Assembly (NCBI RefSeq): GCF_000321225.1
Contig: NW_004450303.1
Location: forward strand, 1,724,819-1,788,818
Origin: Odobenus rosmarus divergens
Taxonomy: Eukaryota > Chordata > Mammalia > Carnivora > Odobenidae
DNA: 64,000 nt
Direction: 5' to 3'
Within the stretch, counting starts at the first letter, position 1. Every line of letters starts with the position of its first letter. Position numbers and translations under genes: made by a program. This document shows positions 36,108 through 49,399 of this stretch, one piece after another. The notes under the pieces are model-generated. The model had not been told where the DNA came from. It saw only the letters and a program-made list of their open reading frames with translations, and did not search any database.

Positions 36108-38039
36108 GACACTATATACAGTAAGATTAAAACACACACACAGTTTAACAATTATTATAGAACTGCTAAGAAATGAGGAAAGAAAATTATTCAGCCCCAG
36201 AATACAGTTCAAGTGCAAGTGCCCTGACATTTTCATGAATCTGTAATGCCAGTTCTCCTTTCCACTTCTGGCACGGGTCTAGAGCCCTAAATATATAACC
36301 CCCGAAATTTACAGAGGACCCCCTCAAACACTCAGAGCTCCTATCCAGATGAAACATCTCTAATGCTCACAATATGGCTCAGAGTCGGGAAAGAAGAAGC
36401 CTCTCTGTCACATCACCCTTGAACTGTTAGAAACATGAAAGAACTAAGAGTCATCCAAGCTAGAAAACACATGTGTGGCTCAGTTGGAGCTTGACTATTT
36501 TGTTTTTTATTTCACCATGAAGTCTGATATAAAGTCCAGTAGTGGATGAGGAATAAATTGCCAGCCTAAAAAAAAAATATATGTTTCTAAAAGTTCTTGG
36601 TGTGCACATACTCTACTCCTTCTTATTCTTCCAGATTTAGCTAAATCAACTTTTATTGTAAATATATCCCTGGCCTTGGAGCTAAAGCCAGTAAAAACTG
36701 CCTTTACAATAAGCTGCCTCAGAAAGAATGATTTGCTATTGACTACTATGTAGGATTTCAGCTAGAACCAGCAAAGGTCCATTAGTAAAAGATGTGGGGG
36801 GGGAAATCAATTGAAACTGTGTAGGATTTAAGACAGGAAATGACCAGCAACTAATACCCCACCGCATCACCCAATCCACACACACCTACACAGACGACTG
36901 CCCAGCCATCGTAATCAACAGGAATGTCTCAGTGCTCCTATGGCCAGAGACTCCTCTGAGCTTTTAATTAAAAGTACCTTGTCCAAGGACATAGCAATTT
37001 AGAGTTTCATCAGCAACAGTGAGATTCCTACAAACTGAATTTGACCTATATGGTGTTGAATATTCAAGGAAGTCAGCAAAAGGCCTAATTTATTTATAAC
37101 CAAAGCAATCCTAAATGCCAATTATCAAGCCTCTGATTGTTCATATGAATCTAACAGGGGAAAAAAAAGAGGAGAGAGATAAAATTAAAAAAAAACCCAC
37201 TTTTTCTCATTAAAGCATTTCATTTCCTGTAGGCCTGATGGATAAGAAACGATTCAAGCTCAGGATCACTATCTTTTTTTATTTTCCTCTATCAGTGTCC
37301 TGACACATCATCCAAAATGAAAAAACTGGCAGAGCCACACAGTTTCTTGGTTCATTTTTCACCTTGGGATTATACCTGAATTTCAATTTCCCATTAAGAG
37401 TCTGTTTGTTTGATCCCTGGAAATTGAAATGTAGGCACAAGCCTTAGATGAAAAATTAGTCATGCTGCTTTCACCCTAAGCTAGAACAGCTGGATGAGAG
37501 CTGAAAAGAAATTTGAAGGGAAAGTTGACAGTTAATTTAACAGACTCATTCTCTTTGGGTCACCTTGGGACTCCTAGTTGGTCAAGGAACTTGTAAATCA
37601 ACCTGATTCTGAATTTGATTGAAGAAAGTCACTTAAACCTTAATACTGAAATACGTGCTGAGGTGCTAGGAGAGATATTTTGGACACAGCAATGATGCCT
37701 CCTCTGCCAAAGACATCTATGGGGAAACACCACTTAGATAAAGATTAAAACCCATTATAAGACTTTCCCAGGTGAAAATGGATGCTCATAAGGCGCTTGC
37801 TGAAGAATCACCTGAAATAGTGCTAAAGGTCTCTCTGTCTACCAATTAGCTGAAATAATATGAAGGTAAGCTCCAGGCTATCAGAAGCCTCCTGGGGCCA
37901 TGATGTTTACCCTGCCACATACCAGCATTCCATACTCCCCTTGCCCTGTTTTATCTTCTTTCTATCACATTTCTCACCTTCAAACGCACTATGTAATTCA
38001 GATTTATTATGCATATTGATTGTCTTTGTTCCATTGCTA

Positions 38040-38138
38040 AAGACAGGGATTTCTGTGGTTGGTATTCACTGCTGTGTTCCCAGAACCTAGAACAGTGGCA
38101 GGCATATAATTTCTACTCAGTAAATAGCTGTTGAATTG
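38040..38138 (+). repeat. L2 3' tail
   Basis: TTCACTGCTGTGTTCCCAGA, CCTAGAACAGTGGCAGGCAT and AGTAAATAGCTGTTGAATTG match the L2 3' end. Confidence 0.8.
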
Positions 38139-38141
38139 GAG

Positions 38142-38199
38142 GGAAGGAAGGAAGGAAGGAAGGAAGGAAGGAAGGAAGGAAGGAAGGAAGGAAGGAAGG
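38142..38199. repeat. (GGAA)n tetranucleotide array
   Basis: About 14 GGAA units in a row beginning at the end of the L2 tail. Confidence 0.97.
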
Positions 38200-38479
38200 G
38201 AGGGGCAGGCAGGTATATAAATATGCAGGAGACATCTACAGGATTCTGTGGCTTCCCCACCCTGCCTTATCAGGGCCACCAAATAATAATACTGAAATAA
38301 CCAAACCTCATTATTTCTAAAAGATATGTTTTTTAAGATATTTAAATGTATTTTATTCCACATGCCACATCAGATGGTCCAAATAACCAGAAAGCAGATG
38401 TTCATACTTAAAAGTTCTGTCAGACAATATATTTGTTATAATAAATACCAACTGAGTGCACATTCCTGGGGAGAAAATA

Positions 38480-38809
38480 TGGTTGGCCCCTTAAACAACA
38501 CAGGGGTTAAGGGCACCAGCACCCTGTGCAAAGATTCACGTGTCACTCTGGACTCCCCAAAAACTTCACTACCAATAGCCTGCTGTCCACCAGAAGCCTT
38601 ACCAATCACAGAAACAGCCAACTGACACTTACTGTGTATGGTATTATGTATTATATACTGTACTCTTACAATAACCTAAGCTAGAGAATAGAATGTTATT
38701 AAGAAAATCATAAGGAAGAGAAAATACAGTTACAGCACTGTACTGTATCGAAAAAGATCTATAAGTGGACCTGCGCAGTTCGAGCTCTTGTTGTTCAATA
38801 GTCAACTCT
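38480..38809 (-). mobile_element. Tigger-type MITE (MER2/MER44-like)
   Basis: Terminal ends are related inverted repeats: GGTTGGCCCCTTAAACAACA at the left and TTGTTGTTCAATAGTCAACT at the right. The interior (CTCCCCAAAAACTTCACTAC, ATAAGTGGACCTGCGCAGTT) fits the family. The strand is assigned by convention and is uncertain. Confidence 0.72.
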
Positions 38810-38949
38810 CCATCACCTGTAGCTGTTCCAGGTGAGGCAAAGTGTATAAACGCCAATTCCCTGTGCTGCTGAAGTCTCACCATAATACTATCTACATGGA
38901 AAAGGAAGGAGATGGAATGAAAAAGATGTCACACGAGAAGCACCATGGA

Positions 38950-39150
38950 GAACTGGAAAGACCCTGGGTTTTAGGATTGGACTGTTAAGCAGGAGTTGCA
39001 ACCTGGGTTTTGCTCTCAAAAGATGAGTGACCCTTGACAAGTTATTTAGCTTCTCTGATCTCGGTATCCTCATTCGTAAATTGAGAATGACGATAGTAGC
39101 CACCCTTACGGGGTTGCTGGGAGCATGAGAAGTAGCAAGAGTGTAAATCA
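38950..39150 (+). repeat. MIR SINE
   Basis: The head near AACCTGGGTTTTGCTCTCAA is followed by CCTTGACAAGTTATTTAGCT and TATCCTCATTCGTAAATTGA, the MIR core. Confidence 0.65.
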
Positions 39151-39850
39151 CTTAGCAGTTGCTCAAAAATGTGATAGTAGCAGGAATAGGAACCGTAGTA
39201 TCAGGCCAGCTAAAATATTTTTGGTTAGAATGAGAAAAGATAAAACTGCATAGCTTTGATAAACAGAGTCTCTATCAAAGGACAATAGCCAAATAGAACA
39301 TGGCAAAATCTCTGGTAAGCCTAAGAGCAAAGAATTCTCTGTGTGATCTATCAGCATCTAGCAGAGAGCAGCCATCATGACCATCCTAAGATTCGAGGCT
39401 AAAAAGAAAAGAAACATGAAGTTAAATATTTACATTTTGGAACCTCCAGAAAGCAGGACGATATTTTCTCAGCAAGCTCCCACTGTATGCTTGAAGGAAC
39501 ACGAGTACTGTTTATACTCCACGCATGTTGGATGCACTATAAAATGACAGATTGGGGACAGGTCAGAGCAAAAATGTGACAGAGGTAGAGCTAAATGGAC
39601 TTCTGCAAGTCTCTCTGGGACATAACTTTCTTAAAGAAAAACACGACAACACTAATTGTACCTAATCACTGTCCCATCACATTAAGTCCAGCCTTGGAAG
39701 AGATTTCACAAAGCGCCCTAACAACGACAGGAAACCAGGCTGCAAACAGCATCCCTGCATTAGGAAGGATCTGTAGGCTTCTCTTTGCTGAAAAATGATA
39801 GATGGCCTAGGCGGGCATGTCATTTCCTATTTTGTGCTTTCATTTTTCAG

Positions 39851-40034
39851 ACCAAATTGCACTAAACCACAAAACCATTGTGTGCCCCATGATCGATGTC
39901 ATTGACCACAATCACTTTGGGTATGAGGCACAAGCTGGGGATGCCATGCGAGGGGCCTTCGACTGGGAAATGTACTACAAAAGGATCCCCATCCCTCCAG
40001 AGCTCCAGAGGGCAGATCCCAGCGACCCTTTCGA
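39851..40034 (+). CDS. GALNTL6: Next coding exon of the same GalNAc-transferase, probably GALNTL6 (exon B)
   Basis: This 184-bp exon continues the catalytic domain. Its first two bases complete the Asn codon opened by exon A, then follow [38 protein letters not shown] and [20 protein letters not shown], ending at Phe plus the first two bases of a Glu codon. VCPMIDVID and the [10 protein letters not shown] block are typical of the GALNT10/GALNTL6 branch. The acceptor is TTTCATTTTTCAG ending at 39850 and the donor is GTGAGT at 40035. Phase is 1 at the start and 2 at the end, so skipping this exon would shift the frame. The WGGE-containing segment and the C-terminal ricin-like lectin domain must lie in later exons; I did not find them before 64000. 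No stop, frameshift or unusual residue is visible, so the gene looks intact here. Confidence 0.93.
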
Positions 40035-41496
40035 GTGAGTAGCGGCTGAGGGAGGGGCCTCGGGAGAGAGGGCGGGTAACTAATTTCAGGTGTATCAACT
40101 TGGGACCCATGAGGATAATTATCTCTAATAAAATGGATGAAAACAGGTGGCAACAATATCCGCACCTTGGAGAAAAGTCAGACCTACAAGTTGTAGCAAA
40201 TTACAAGCTGCACCGAATACATGGATCATCCCTTGTCAAACTTTGCTAAGCATCAGAGGAAGTGTGCAGAAGTGAGAATCAGGAAAAGGCAGAGTTCCCT
40301 GAAAATGCTTATTCTCCTTGTAGATGTTCTCTTCCTCTTTTCAGTTCTCTTTGTTCTTTTGCCTTTTCGCTAAAGTCATTTAAATTAACTATTTTACTTT
40401 AAATGATATAAAATATGAAGCAGTATTTAAGCTCTGTTTACACCCTGTTGGGAATTATGAGGGAAGGTGGTGTTTCTGAGTAGGTGCTCCCATAACTTAA
40501 ACTTGGGGAGTTCAATCAAAATGATATATCTGGCATAAATAATCTTTGATAACCCTGCCATTAATTTAAATTCTATATAGATAAGAATTTACAATAATCT
40601 ATTGGTCTCTACAAAGTTAAGTTCTTTATTTTTTCAGCGTGGACATGAGAATTGTGCATGTCAAGAAAAAGAAAAAGATATATATATTTAGCTTAGTTTG
40701 CCCAACTCTTAGGACCATTAATGGTGAATGGTGAATTTTCTCCAAAAGTCAGCCCAGAGATTGCTCAAGGCATACTATTATCTATTCCTCCAGCTGTATC
40801 CTTTTGATCATATTAAAATTTTCATAAATTTAAAACTATCATATATTTTTCCTTAGGACAAGAAGAATGTCTGTGATTGAGGCTTTGCATACTTTCTAAG
40901 GGTCTGTTTAAAATGTGTTAAAATCAATATTGTCTTTTCGTTAATAATATGAGCAGTAAAAGTTTGCAGTGGCGAAGCTCCCAAGTATAAAAACCACTTC
41001 TGTAACACTAACCCTTTAAGCCACAAAAAATAATGCGATAAACATCAAGAAGATGCTTCTTGCAATTCTAGTCTCTGGAAAGATAAACTCTCGGGAATGC
41101 TGAGGGGATTTCAGAAGACATTAGCCTGATGAAAAGGGAGAGGTAAAAGATGTCTTTTGTAATATGAAGCACATTTATCAAGTATCCAGAATTTCTGAAG
41201 GCCTCTTCATACTCTGAAATGGCTGGTGAGTTGTTGAGAAGAAATAATAAAGGCCCGTTGTTACTCTTCCAAATGCTTTGGCCAAGATTTCAAGGATATT
41301 CAAAACTACTAGAAAAGTTCTTTAGCAGTGGAAGTTCCAGTAAGCATTTGAAGAGGGCCCAGCTGGAGAGATAGATGTTCGTCAGGCTTTCCGGAAGTTA
41401 ACCATTGGAAAGCCTTGGCAAAGGGGCCTATGGGGATTTAAAGCCAGGCTGGGGCTTGGGGGAGGATACAAAAGGACCCTAAATATGGTGGAACTG

Positions 41497-41510
41497 CCAT
41501 TAGATGGCAG
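41497..41510 (+). promoter_or_regulatory. Possible weak CTCF-like motif
   Basis: CCATTAGATGGCAG fits CCASYAGRKGGCRS at all but one position. It is motif evidence only. Confidence 0.25.
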
Positions 41511-44500
41511 CTGACAGGGGAACGGCCACAGTCTGGTTGCTACTCTCTGAGGTGGCCATGTTTTCAGGGCTAGAATTCATCCAGGATGGTTTTCCAAATA
41601 CTCTATAACAGTGCCTGGGTTATAATGACCTTCTAGTTTACTTCCCCTGCAGTCGCTGAGTGGGGCTCCTGTTCTCGGCAGAAATGGGTTCAAAATGGTA
41701 CCAAGGGAATCTCAGATGGTGAAAACTATGAAAGTATTCTCAGTTCCTGCACTGGCAGCCGAAATGGTGTGTCAGGCAGACCCTGGCTGTGGCAATCACC
41801 ATATCAGGCACCTTGCTTAACCCCAGAGCTTGCAGAGTTGGTAACTTTCAGAATTAAATTACCTCTTGTTCCTGTCACCGACTTTGGTGGTCGCTCTCTG
41901 TCAAAAATTGCATTCGCCTCTTGAATACTACTGCTTTTCTGGCTTTTCAGTTCCTTTGATTCCTAGGAATGTGGACACTTTAGCCTTTTGTAATAAATGG
42001 AGCTTCCAAGAGATGTCCACTTTGATCTTAAAAATTGCATTTGCCTTCCTGATAATAAAAGAATGGTTACCCAAGCAGCTATGAGCAGTGTATCAGCAAT
42101 TCCATTATCTTCATAGTCACCTGAAGGTGTTCGTAAACAGACAGACGTGCTTTAGGCTAAAACTTGCTTCTCTAGATGTAAAGCTTTAAGATACACAGTG
42201 AATGCAGTCTATCTAAATATCTCTCACATGGACTTTCATGTTTCGGGTGGCTTCTGTAAGGGCTGTGTGGTTTTCTCTGGGAGGCGGGGAGAGGAGGCTG
42301 AAAAGACAAGAAGAAAGGAAGTGAAGAGGAATATGTAAATGCATTGCAAACCCCAGGACTTTTCATGCAGTATATATGCAAACTTTATCTTTCTGTAACT
42401 AGTTTATAGAATGCCTTAAGTGGCAAAACCTCCATTCTCTCATTTATTCTGTCATTATTTCAGTTTCCAGCAACTAACTACTGACTATGGTAGTGGGTTT
42501 TTCTCATCTGCAAATTCTGTGAAATTAGTGGGGCATGAACAGTAATTATTAATGAACGGAATTGAAAATTTCAGGGTATTATACCAATGCATAAGTATAA
42601 GTGTTATTTCTCAAATACTTGGCTTCAGTTATAATGCATATATGGGTCAAGGTATAAACTGTATTTCTCAATATAGGTTACATGGTCAGAAGAATTCAGA
42701 ATCTATCAACTTCCTAAAATGGGAATCAAGATCCTCCACAGTCTGACTAAGGAGGAAAAGGAAAACTTGCAGATAACTTCAAACACTAAGAAAAAGATTT
42801 ACTTACATTTGCAAAGGGATCTGGTTTTCAGACAAACTGCTCCTAGAATGTGAGAGAAAATGCAATATTCATAGTTCAAATTATTATATGGCAATCACAA
42901 TTCTAATTGGATTGAATACATCTGAAAAAATTCTTGTCTTCTGAAAAAAAGAATGCAGTACCTGCCCCCTTTCTGATGGCTTATATCATGATGTGATGCT
43001 TTTAGGAAATTCTTATTTGTGGATTTATAAAGTTTCCTTATTCCTGGTTTATCTCTAATCTCAGGCACTTAGGAACGTAAGCCTTCTCTGTGACAAAACG
43101 TAATATGCTCCTTTAGTCGTGATGAAAAAGAGGAAGATGGTCATTTGCTTTCTGATCACTAACTTACTTCTCCAACCTTATCTCAGCCTCTAAAAGTTTA
43201 GAAAAGACCAGAAGAAATTATCTTATCCAATTTCCCTTTAATACAAGCAACTACTAAATAATGTCCAAGAAAGGTGACTGGTCTCTTCTTGAACTTGTGA
43301 GGAAAGTAATATTTGCTACCTCAAAAGACAGTCCATTCCATTAGATTTATTGACAGAAACCTTTTCCCTTACATTAGGAAATCTGCTTTCCTAATCCCAA
43401 ATTCTCCTCCTTGAGATACAAGGAACGTCTAATTCCTCTTTGATGATAGAGCTGTTAAAAGTATTTTAAAACACCTGCTATGCTTATTCCTCCAAAGGGG
43501 AAAAAAAGGAAACATTTTTTCCTTTTCTGGGTTAAATATCCCCATGCCTTTCAGGTCCTCCAGAATCCTGCGAAAATTCACATGCTCAATGATGTAAATG
43601 TTCGATATAGGTAAATTCACTTTACTCCTGCAGCCTCGTCCACGTTTCCCCAACTTCTTCACAAGGATAGCATGAAATAGCCCATCTACTCTATCAAGGA
43701 CTCAGGCCCTAATATATCAGTCTGTCAATCATAGAAATAAAGTTAATTTCTAGGGAATTTGCACTCCCCTGGATATCATGCTTCCTTTTGCCTAAGTACT
43801 CACGATCAATTCAGCAGCCCATTCAATTTTCAACCTTGTAGAAAGTCTTTGACTTGTAGATAAATTACCTTTATTCCGTCAATCTTTCCCTGGCAGATCT
43901 CCACAATTCCTCAAGGACTTCTAAAACTTGGGCGTTTTAACCATCATGACTGGAACTCTTGTACATGGTCATTAGAGAGGACAGACATTCTCTATTTTCC
44001 ACCCATATATACCACCAATTTCCCAAATTTTAAGAATAAGGATATCTACACCAGGGGGGGAGGAGGGGTAATAACCTTACAAGCTACAAATGCTCATTTA
44101 TTCTCTCAGAAACCCCTATGTCTGCAGACGCATCAGTGTGAATGCAGTGACTCCTCATCTAGGCCAGTTACCTAACCTAGAAATACCTCAGAGCATGAGT
44201 AGTGATGCCCTTCACAGGGTGTGAGTGCAGCCGAGATCTAGCCAGTAGAAGGCCATGGATCCAGGCTTAGGCTGACCAGCCAGGAGGAAAAGGGGTTCTT
44301 TCTCCTTTGGTGGGTACAAAAACCTCACTTTATTAATGCAAAGAAGAGAACAACAGGTTGAGAAAAAAGTTACTTGTTGCCAGGAATAAACAACAAGTTT
44401 TGTCAGATCTGACAGATTACATTAATCGACGTTCAGAATTTAAACATCCCACTTAACATCCAAATTCCAGTGGGGATTGAGCAGCACCTTAGTTTTGCTC

Positions 44501-45189
44501 AGAATCTGAAAGTAAAGATAATCTCTTTTACTCAAAACTTTTTCCATGTGGATTTGGACCAAATATTGGTCAGCCTGAACTGAATCAGAATTAGTAAGGA
44601 ATAAAACTGACTCCCCGTGGAAAAAGGGACTGGTCAAACCATGGATGTACTGTAGGATGTAAAGAAAGAAAGGTAACTTTAAAGGTCTTCTCCTCTTGGA
44701 TTGAATCAGGTATTGTTCATTTTCCTTTTTTTGTGTCCAGCCCCTATTGGGCCACCTTTAAACCAGGACCATCTGTTTGGTAGGGTGGGAGAATTATTTT
44801 TCATACTCTACTTCTCAAGCTAAGTCAATATTCTCATGAATTTTGCTGTGATCTCCAAGTAATTGCTTCCAAACTTTGCCCCCTTTCCTCAAAAAATCCA
44901 ACTGAGGCACACAAATTACCATAGTCTTAGCTGCCTTGGCCTCAACATCCAACCAGTCAAATCTCTATGAATGGGGCTTTAAAACTGTAGTTTCAAACTT
45001 GAGGGGATTAGGTTGAAAAATACATTCATCAATTTAGTCCAGTGATGAGTTCCAGGAGTGAAATAGGACTTTAGCTTTCCAGTACCTCAACCACAGATCT
45101 TGCCTGAACTTCACATTATTCCAGAAGCCAATTAATCTAACCAAGTAACCTGCCTCATTAAGCCTATGTAATATGCAATATAAAACCTA

Positions 45190-45390
45190 ACATTTGTCTA
45201 GCATTTCACACTATGTAAAGCACTTCACCACATTATCTAATTGATCCCTTGTCATAATGCGTGGCACAGGAAAAAGTAGCTATTGTTATTTTTCCAGTTT
45301 TGCAAATAAAGAGACAGTGGAAGAAAATTAACTAACTAATAAGAGGAAACATCAGGACTTCAGTCAACATCTTCATTTATTCATTCAGAT
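45190..45390 (-). repeat. MIR-like fragment
   Basis: CTATGTAAAGCACTTCACCA and TCCAGTTTTGCAAATAAAGA match the antisense MIR order. Confidence 0.5.
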
Positions 45391-47349
45391 CTCAAATTTT
45401 AGGTTTACTCAATCTCATAGGATTCAAATCAATGCCTTTTTTCATTCATTCAGACTTTAAATCCTAGAGCTAATCAATACTTTTCCTCTCCTTTGAAGAG
45501 ACACTTAGGCACCCATTAAGTGAAATAGTTTTATAAATTAATGTCTCATAGTGAGTCTGTAATGAGAGCAAGAAAGGAACCAGATTGCCTCATGGCCCGT
45601 ACTGTGTTCTTACCTGTAGACCAAACTAGAGCTGATAGGTGGAAAATGTCAGCTTTCAGTTTCTTCCTAATGAAGGGAAATGTCAACAATGCTGGCTTCT
45701 GGTCTGTTTATAACAAGATCTAATTCAATATTTGACAACCGCAAAAGGACAAAATGTTTAGGGAAAAATACTGTCAAATTCCTAAATGGTGTCCTAACTG
45801 CAGAGGGTGAGAATAAAGGAACAGAAATGGCTCAAGGGTCTTAAAAACTAATTAAAACATTGAATAAAATCAGTCTTCCTCAAAAGTCCAGAATGAAACC
45901 CCACTGAAGATTTTTTTTAAACATGAAGTAAAATGTTGTAACCTGACAGAGATGTTTCACAGCAAACTTGTTCATTACACGTCTCTCCCCTTTGAAGACC
46001 CCTACCCATCCCTTGCTCTCTCCTGGCTCTTTGCCGGCCATAGTCCTGGGTCTCTGGGGGAAACACCATCTGATAAACAATTCTCACCAACGGGTTGTGA
46101 GAATATTTGTCCCTTGTCAGGGCTGCTCACCAGAAAATGACTTTCTTTCCTCCCCCTCCAGGGGAAATGATCTTTACCTCAGGAAGATGATCCCTACTAT
46201 TTTCTCCTTGCTTCAGCATCCAGAAAAGCATTAGCAAATTAATTCCTAAATCAACAATCACTGCCATTATTGTAGTGGTGCGGTCCCGCTCTTCTTTCCT
46301 TTGCCCTGCTCTCTTGAGATCACAGGTTTCTGAGGAAGCTCTGGCTCTGCGATGCCTCTTTCTGGTTTCTGAGCCTGGCTTTGGACTTTTGAACCTTCTG
46401 TTTCTGCCACGGCTCCCATGACATTTCGCTGAATCACAGGAGACCCGGCAGGTTATACTGCTTTGAAAGGAGGTGAAACCCTAGTCCTTCATCCTGAGAG
46501 AGATGTTTATCCCTGTTTACCAGTCACTCAGGACTGTGGTCCCAGCGGGACCCCAGAACACCGTGGCTCTTCTCTACCCAAACCTTACCATGACTTTTGT
46601 TCTAGCCCCCTCCTTTTTCTATGGTAACAGCTCCTCTTGAACCGTGGACTTCCAACTCTTATTCCTGGTCTTGCTTCACTACTGCCAGGTTAGTTAGCCC
46701 CTTGATAGCCAGACTTGAGACTGAATTTTTCATCTCAAACACCCCTGGGCAGAATCGGCCAATCATCCCTAGACCTCCAGCGTCATCCAACAGTTATCAA
46801 TAAAACTGCACCACTTAAGACTTAGCAATGGCTTCCTATGTGTCAAAGAATTTTGGAGCTCACAATGGGTTGATGACCTTTTCTTGTCCATTTACCTATT
46901 CTTTCACCAATTAACCACTTTGTTTGTTTCCCAAATGGGTGGCCTGAGTCCATCTTTCCATCTCATGTGTGATGACTGTTTTCTTTGTCCTTCCCCCACT
47001 TGCCAAGATGTGACATAATTCTACCTACATTTACTTCTTATCTGGATAATTTTATGGGTTCTGTGCTCTGTGATATAATCACCCTCTGACCAGATCTCCT
47101 GTTCGTGGGCCCCCAGCCTTCTCTCACCAAAGTTCTACTAGCATTTACCTGAGGAGAAAACCTCCATGAACCTCTGAAAGTATTGTCACAGCCCCCTCCC
47201 GAGTCCCCAAGCTTCAGCAACATTTACTCTACCCATGACACCATCACACCAGAGTGTGGCAGAACATAACAGAACCCTGTGCCATCACCCAACTCTCTCC
47301 TTCTATCCCAGAAGACAGGAATATAGACCCAAGGCCTGTGCACAGTCAG

Positions 47350-47600
47350 CTTTGTTTTCTTACCTGAGGCTTTCCCCGCTAAAATACCTGTTCCAGTTCG
47401 CTGTCTTCTTCACTTCCTCCTCCAGACAACCACTCCCTCTTTCCCCCTCTAATTATTGCTAACTTGGATACCAGAATGGAAACTCTGTGAGGGCAGGAAA
47501 GACTGTTTTATTCAATTTATTCTGCCCTGCATCACTAATACCTAGTCTCTGCCCATAACAGGCACTCAATAAATATTTATCAAATGGATGAAATAAATAT
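47350..47600 (+). repeat. L2 3' end
   Basis: CTGTGAGGGCAGGAAAGACT, CACTCAATAAATATTTATCA and AATGGATGAA form a typical L2 terminus. Confidence 0.8.
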
Positions 47601-47601
47601 T

Positions 47602-47681
47602 AAGTTCAGGAAAGGAAATGATCTGACAGGGCTGTGTATACAAGTTCAGGAGAGGAAATGATCCAACAAAGCTGTGTATAT
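47602..47681 (+). repeat. 40-bp tandem duplication
   Basis: Units 47602-47641 and 47642-47681 both open AAGTTCAGG and end GCTGTGTATA plus one base. They differ at roughly six positions. Confidence 0.92.
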
Positions 47682-48118
47682 TTGAAGAAGAGGTGAGAGT
47701 TTTTCAGAAAAGGATACCAGACAAGGAAATGCTGTGGCACGGTATTTGCTAAGCACCGTATTTGTAGGGTTTCCCCACACAGACTCATTTGAATACAATG
47801 GTAATTCTTGTAGAATGGTAGAAAATAAAGAAAAATAAAGAAATTCTGGTTGAAACCAAACTTCAGAAGGCTTTTTTTCTGCATGTAGAAAGAAGAGAGA
47901 TGGTAAAGGAATGTTTTAGGAAAAGCTATCTGGTAGCCGAAGGCCTTCCTGGAATAATTTATATTATAAATGACAAAATCATTTTTAAGACCACAGTCCA
48001 GAAGATAACAAAATCTTTAACAAAGAAGCAAGTTCTCAATAAAGTAATGATATTGATCTTTCAGTTCTATCTATTTCTAACAAACACCAAGATGCTGTAA
48101 GAATCTTGGGCTGCCTAG

Positions 48119-48240
48119 GGATGCCTGGGTGGCTCAGTAGGTTAAGCATTCGACTCTTGATCTCAGTTCAGGTCTTGATCTCAGGGTTGTGAGTTCAAGC
48201 CCAATGTTGGGCTCCATGGAGCCTACTTAAAAAAAAAAAA
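48119..48240 (+). mobile_element. Short-bodied SINEC copy
   Basis: Head GGATGCCTGGGTGGCTCAGT, a short body ending TTGGGCTCCATGGAGCCTAC and a poly(A) tail. 17-bp TSDs AATCTTGGGCTGCCTAG and AATCTTGGGCTGTCTAG differ at one base. Confidence 0.93.
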
Positions 48241-48716
48241 AATCTTGGGCTGTCTAGATTCTAGACAACACCTACAACCCAATGGGAGCAGCACACTATG
48301 AGCAGGATGACCAAAAGGCCATGCTTGAGCACAGGGCTGGAAGGACCAGTGGACTTGGCAAAAATTAGAGTCTTAGAACTGGGGGGTAGATAAGCATAAC
48401 AAGCCTGAACAACATACACAAATCTGAAAGTCAAGGTAAGAAACAAACCCTTACATGTAGTGTTCAGAGGAAGCCTTGAATGTTTATATTGGAAAAAATG
48501 ATGAATAGTAAAATCTGTATCCAGGAGTCAGCTGGCCATGGCTTGATGATGCTTTGATGATATTGGGCCTGAGCAAAGAATCAGAGGAGAGAAGGGTTTA
48601 TGACTTGACCCAAAGGGCTGGACAGTGGACAACTGAAAGTCTCTAGTCCTAAATTCTCTGCACAGAAATAGAACACATTCGGCTGTAAGGGCTAATGATC
48701 AGAAACCAATTCCATG

Positions 48717-48718
<2 letters not shown>

Positions 48719-48757
<39 letters not shown>
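48719..48757. repeat. (TG)n(TA)n compound microsatellite
   Basis: TG units run directly into TA units. AT-rich sequence continues to about 48900. Confidence 0.95.
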
Positions 48758-49049
48758 GCATATATACACAGATATATATACATAAAATCATTATTATTGT
48801 ATTATACTATTATTTTATGTTTTTACATTATTATAATTATGTTATAATTATGATGGTTGTATTACCATCATATACACAATGACATATATATAAATTTTGC
48901 TTGTAAATCACTTCAAATTATTTTTAAAAGAAAGTGGATACATATGAATCATAGGACCAAAAAAGGAGGCAAAGCCTGGCTTTGAGTCTCTGCTGAGGTC
49001 TTCTGAGGTGAGTTGTCTTTATTCCAGATCACATGTGGCAGTAGGTGAA

Positions 49050-49399
49050 TGTCTCAGTCTGATCGGGTTGCTATAACAAAATATCACACATTGGGCAGTT
49101 TATAAACAGAAATTTAGTTCTCATAGTTCTAGAAACTGGGAAGTCCAAGACCAAGGCGCTGGCAGATTTGGAGGTGCTGGGCACCTGCTTGCCAGTTCAC
49201 AGACAACCCGCTGTGTTCTCACGTGGCAGAAGGGGCAAGGGGGCTCTCTGGTGCCTTTTTCATAAGGCGCTAATCCCATTCATGAGGGCTCCATCTTCAT
49301 GATCTAATCACCTCCCGAAGGCCCTATTTCTAAATGCCATTATGTTGGGGGTTAGGTTTCATACGAATTTGGGAGGACACAAACATTCAGTCCATAACA
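49050..49399 (-). mobile_element. MLT1/MST-type (ERVL-MaLR) solo LTR
   Basis: It starts TGTCTCAGTC and ends GTCCATAACA. It contains CATTCATGAGGGCTCCATCT and GATCTAATCACCTCCCGAAG in the order of the antisense LTR. The 5-bp flanks GTGAA and GTGAG are a plausible TSD. No internal region is attached. Confidence 0.85.

Larger units (their letters stand above)
35580..39850 (+). other. Intron between exons A and B (4,271 bp)
   Basis: It begins GTGAGT and ends CAG. It contains one SINE, an L2 tail, a GGAA microsatellite, a Tigger-type MITE and a MIR. The stretch 36110-38040 has no repeat or gene I can name. Confidence 0.9.

Noticed and set aside
39862..40165. Two minus-strand open frames of 82 and 88 codons over exon B
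   Set aside because: They are antisense shadows of the GALNTL6 exon.
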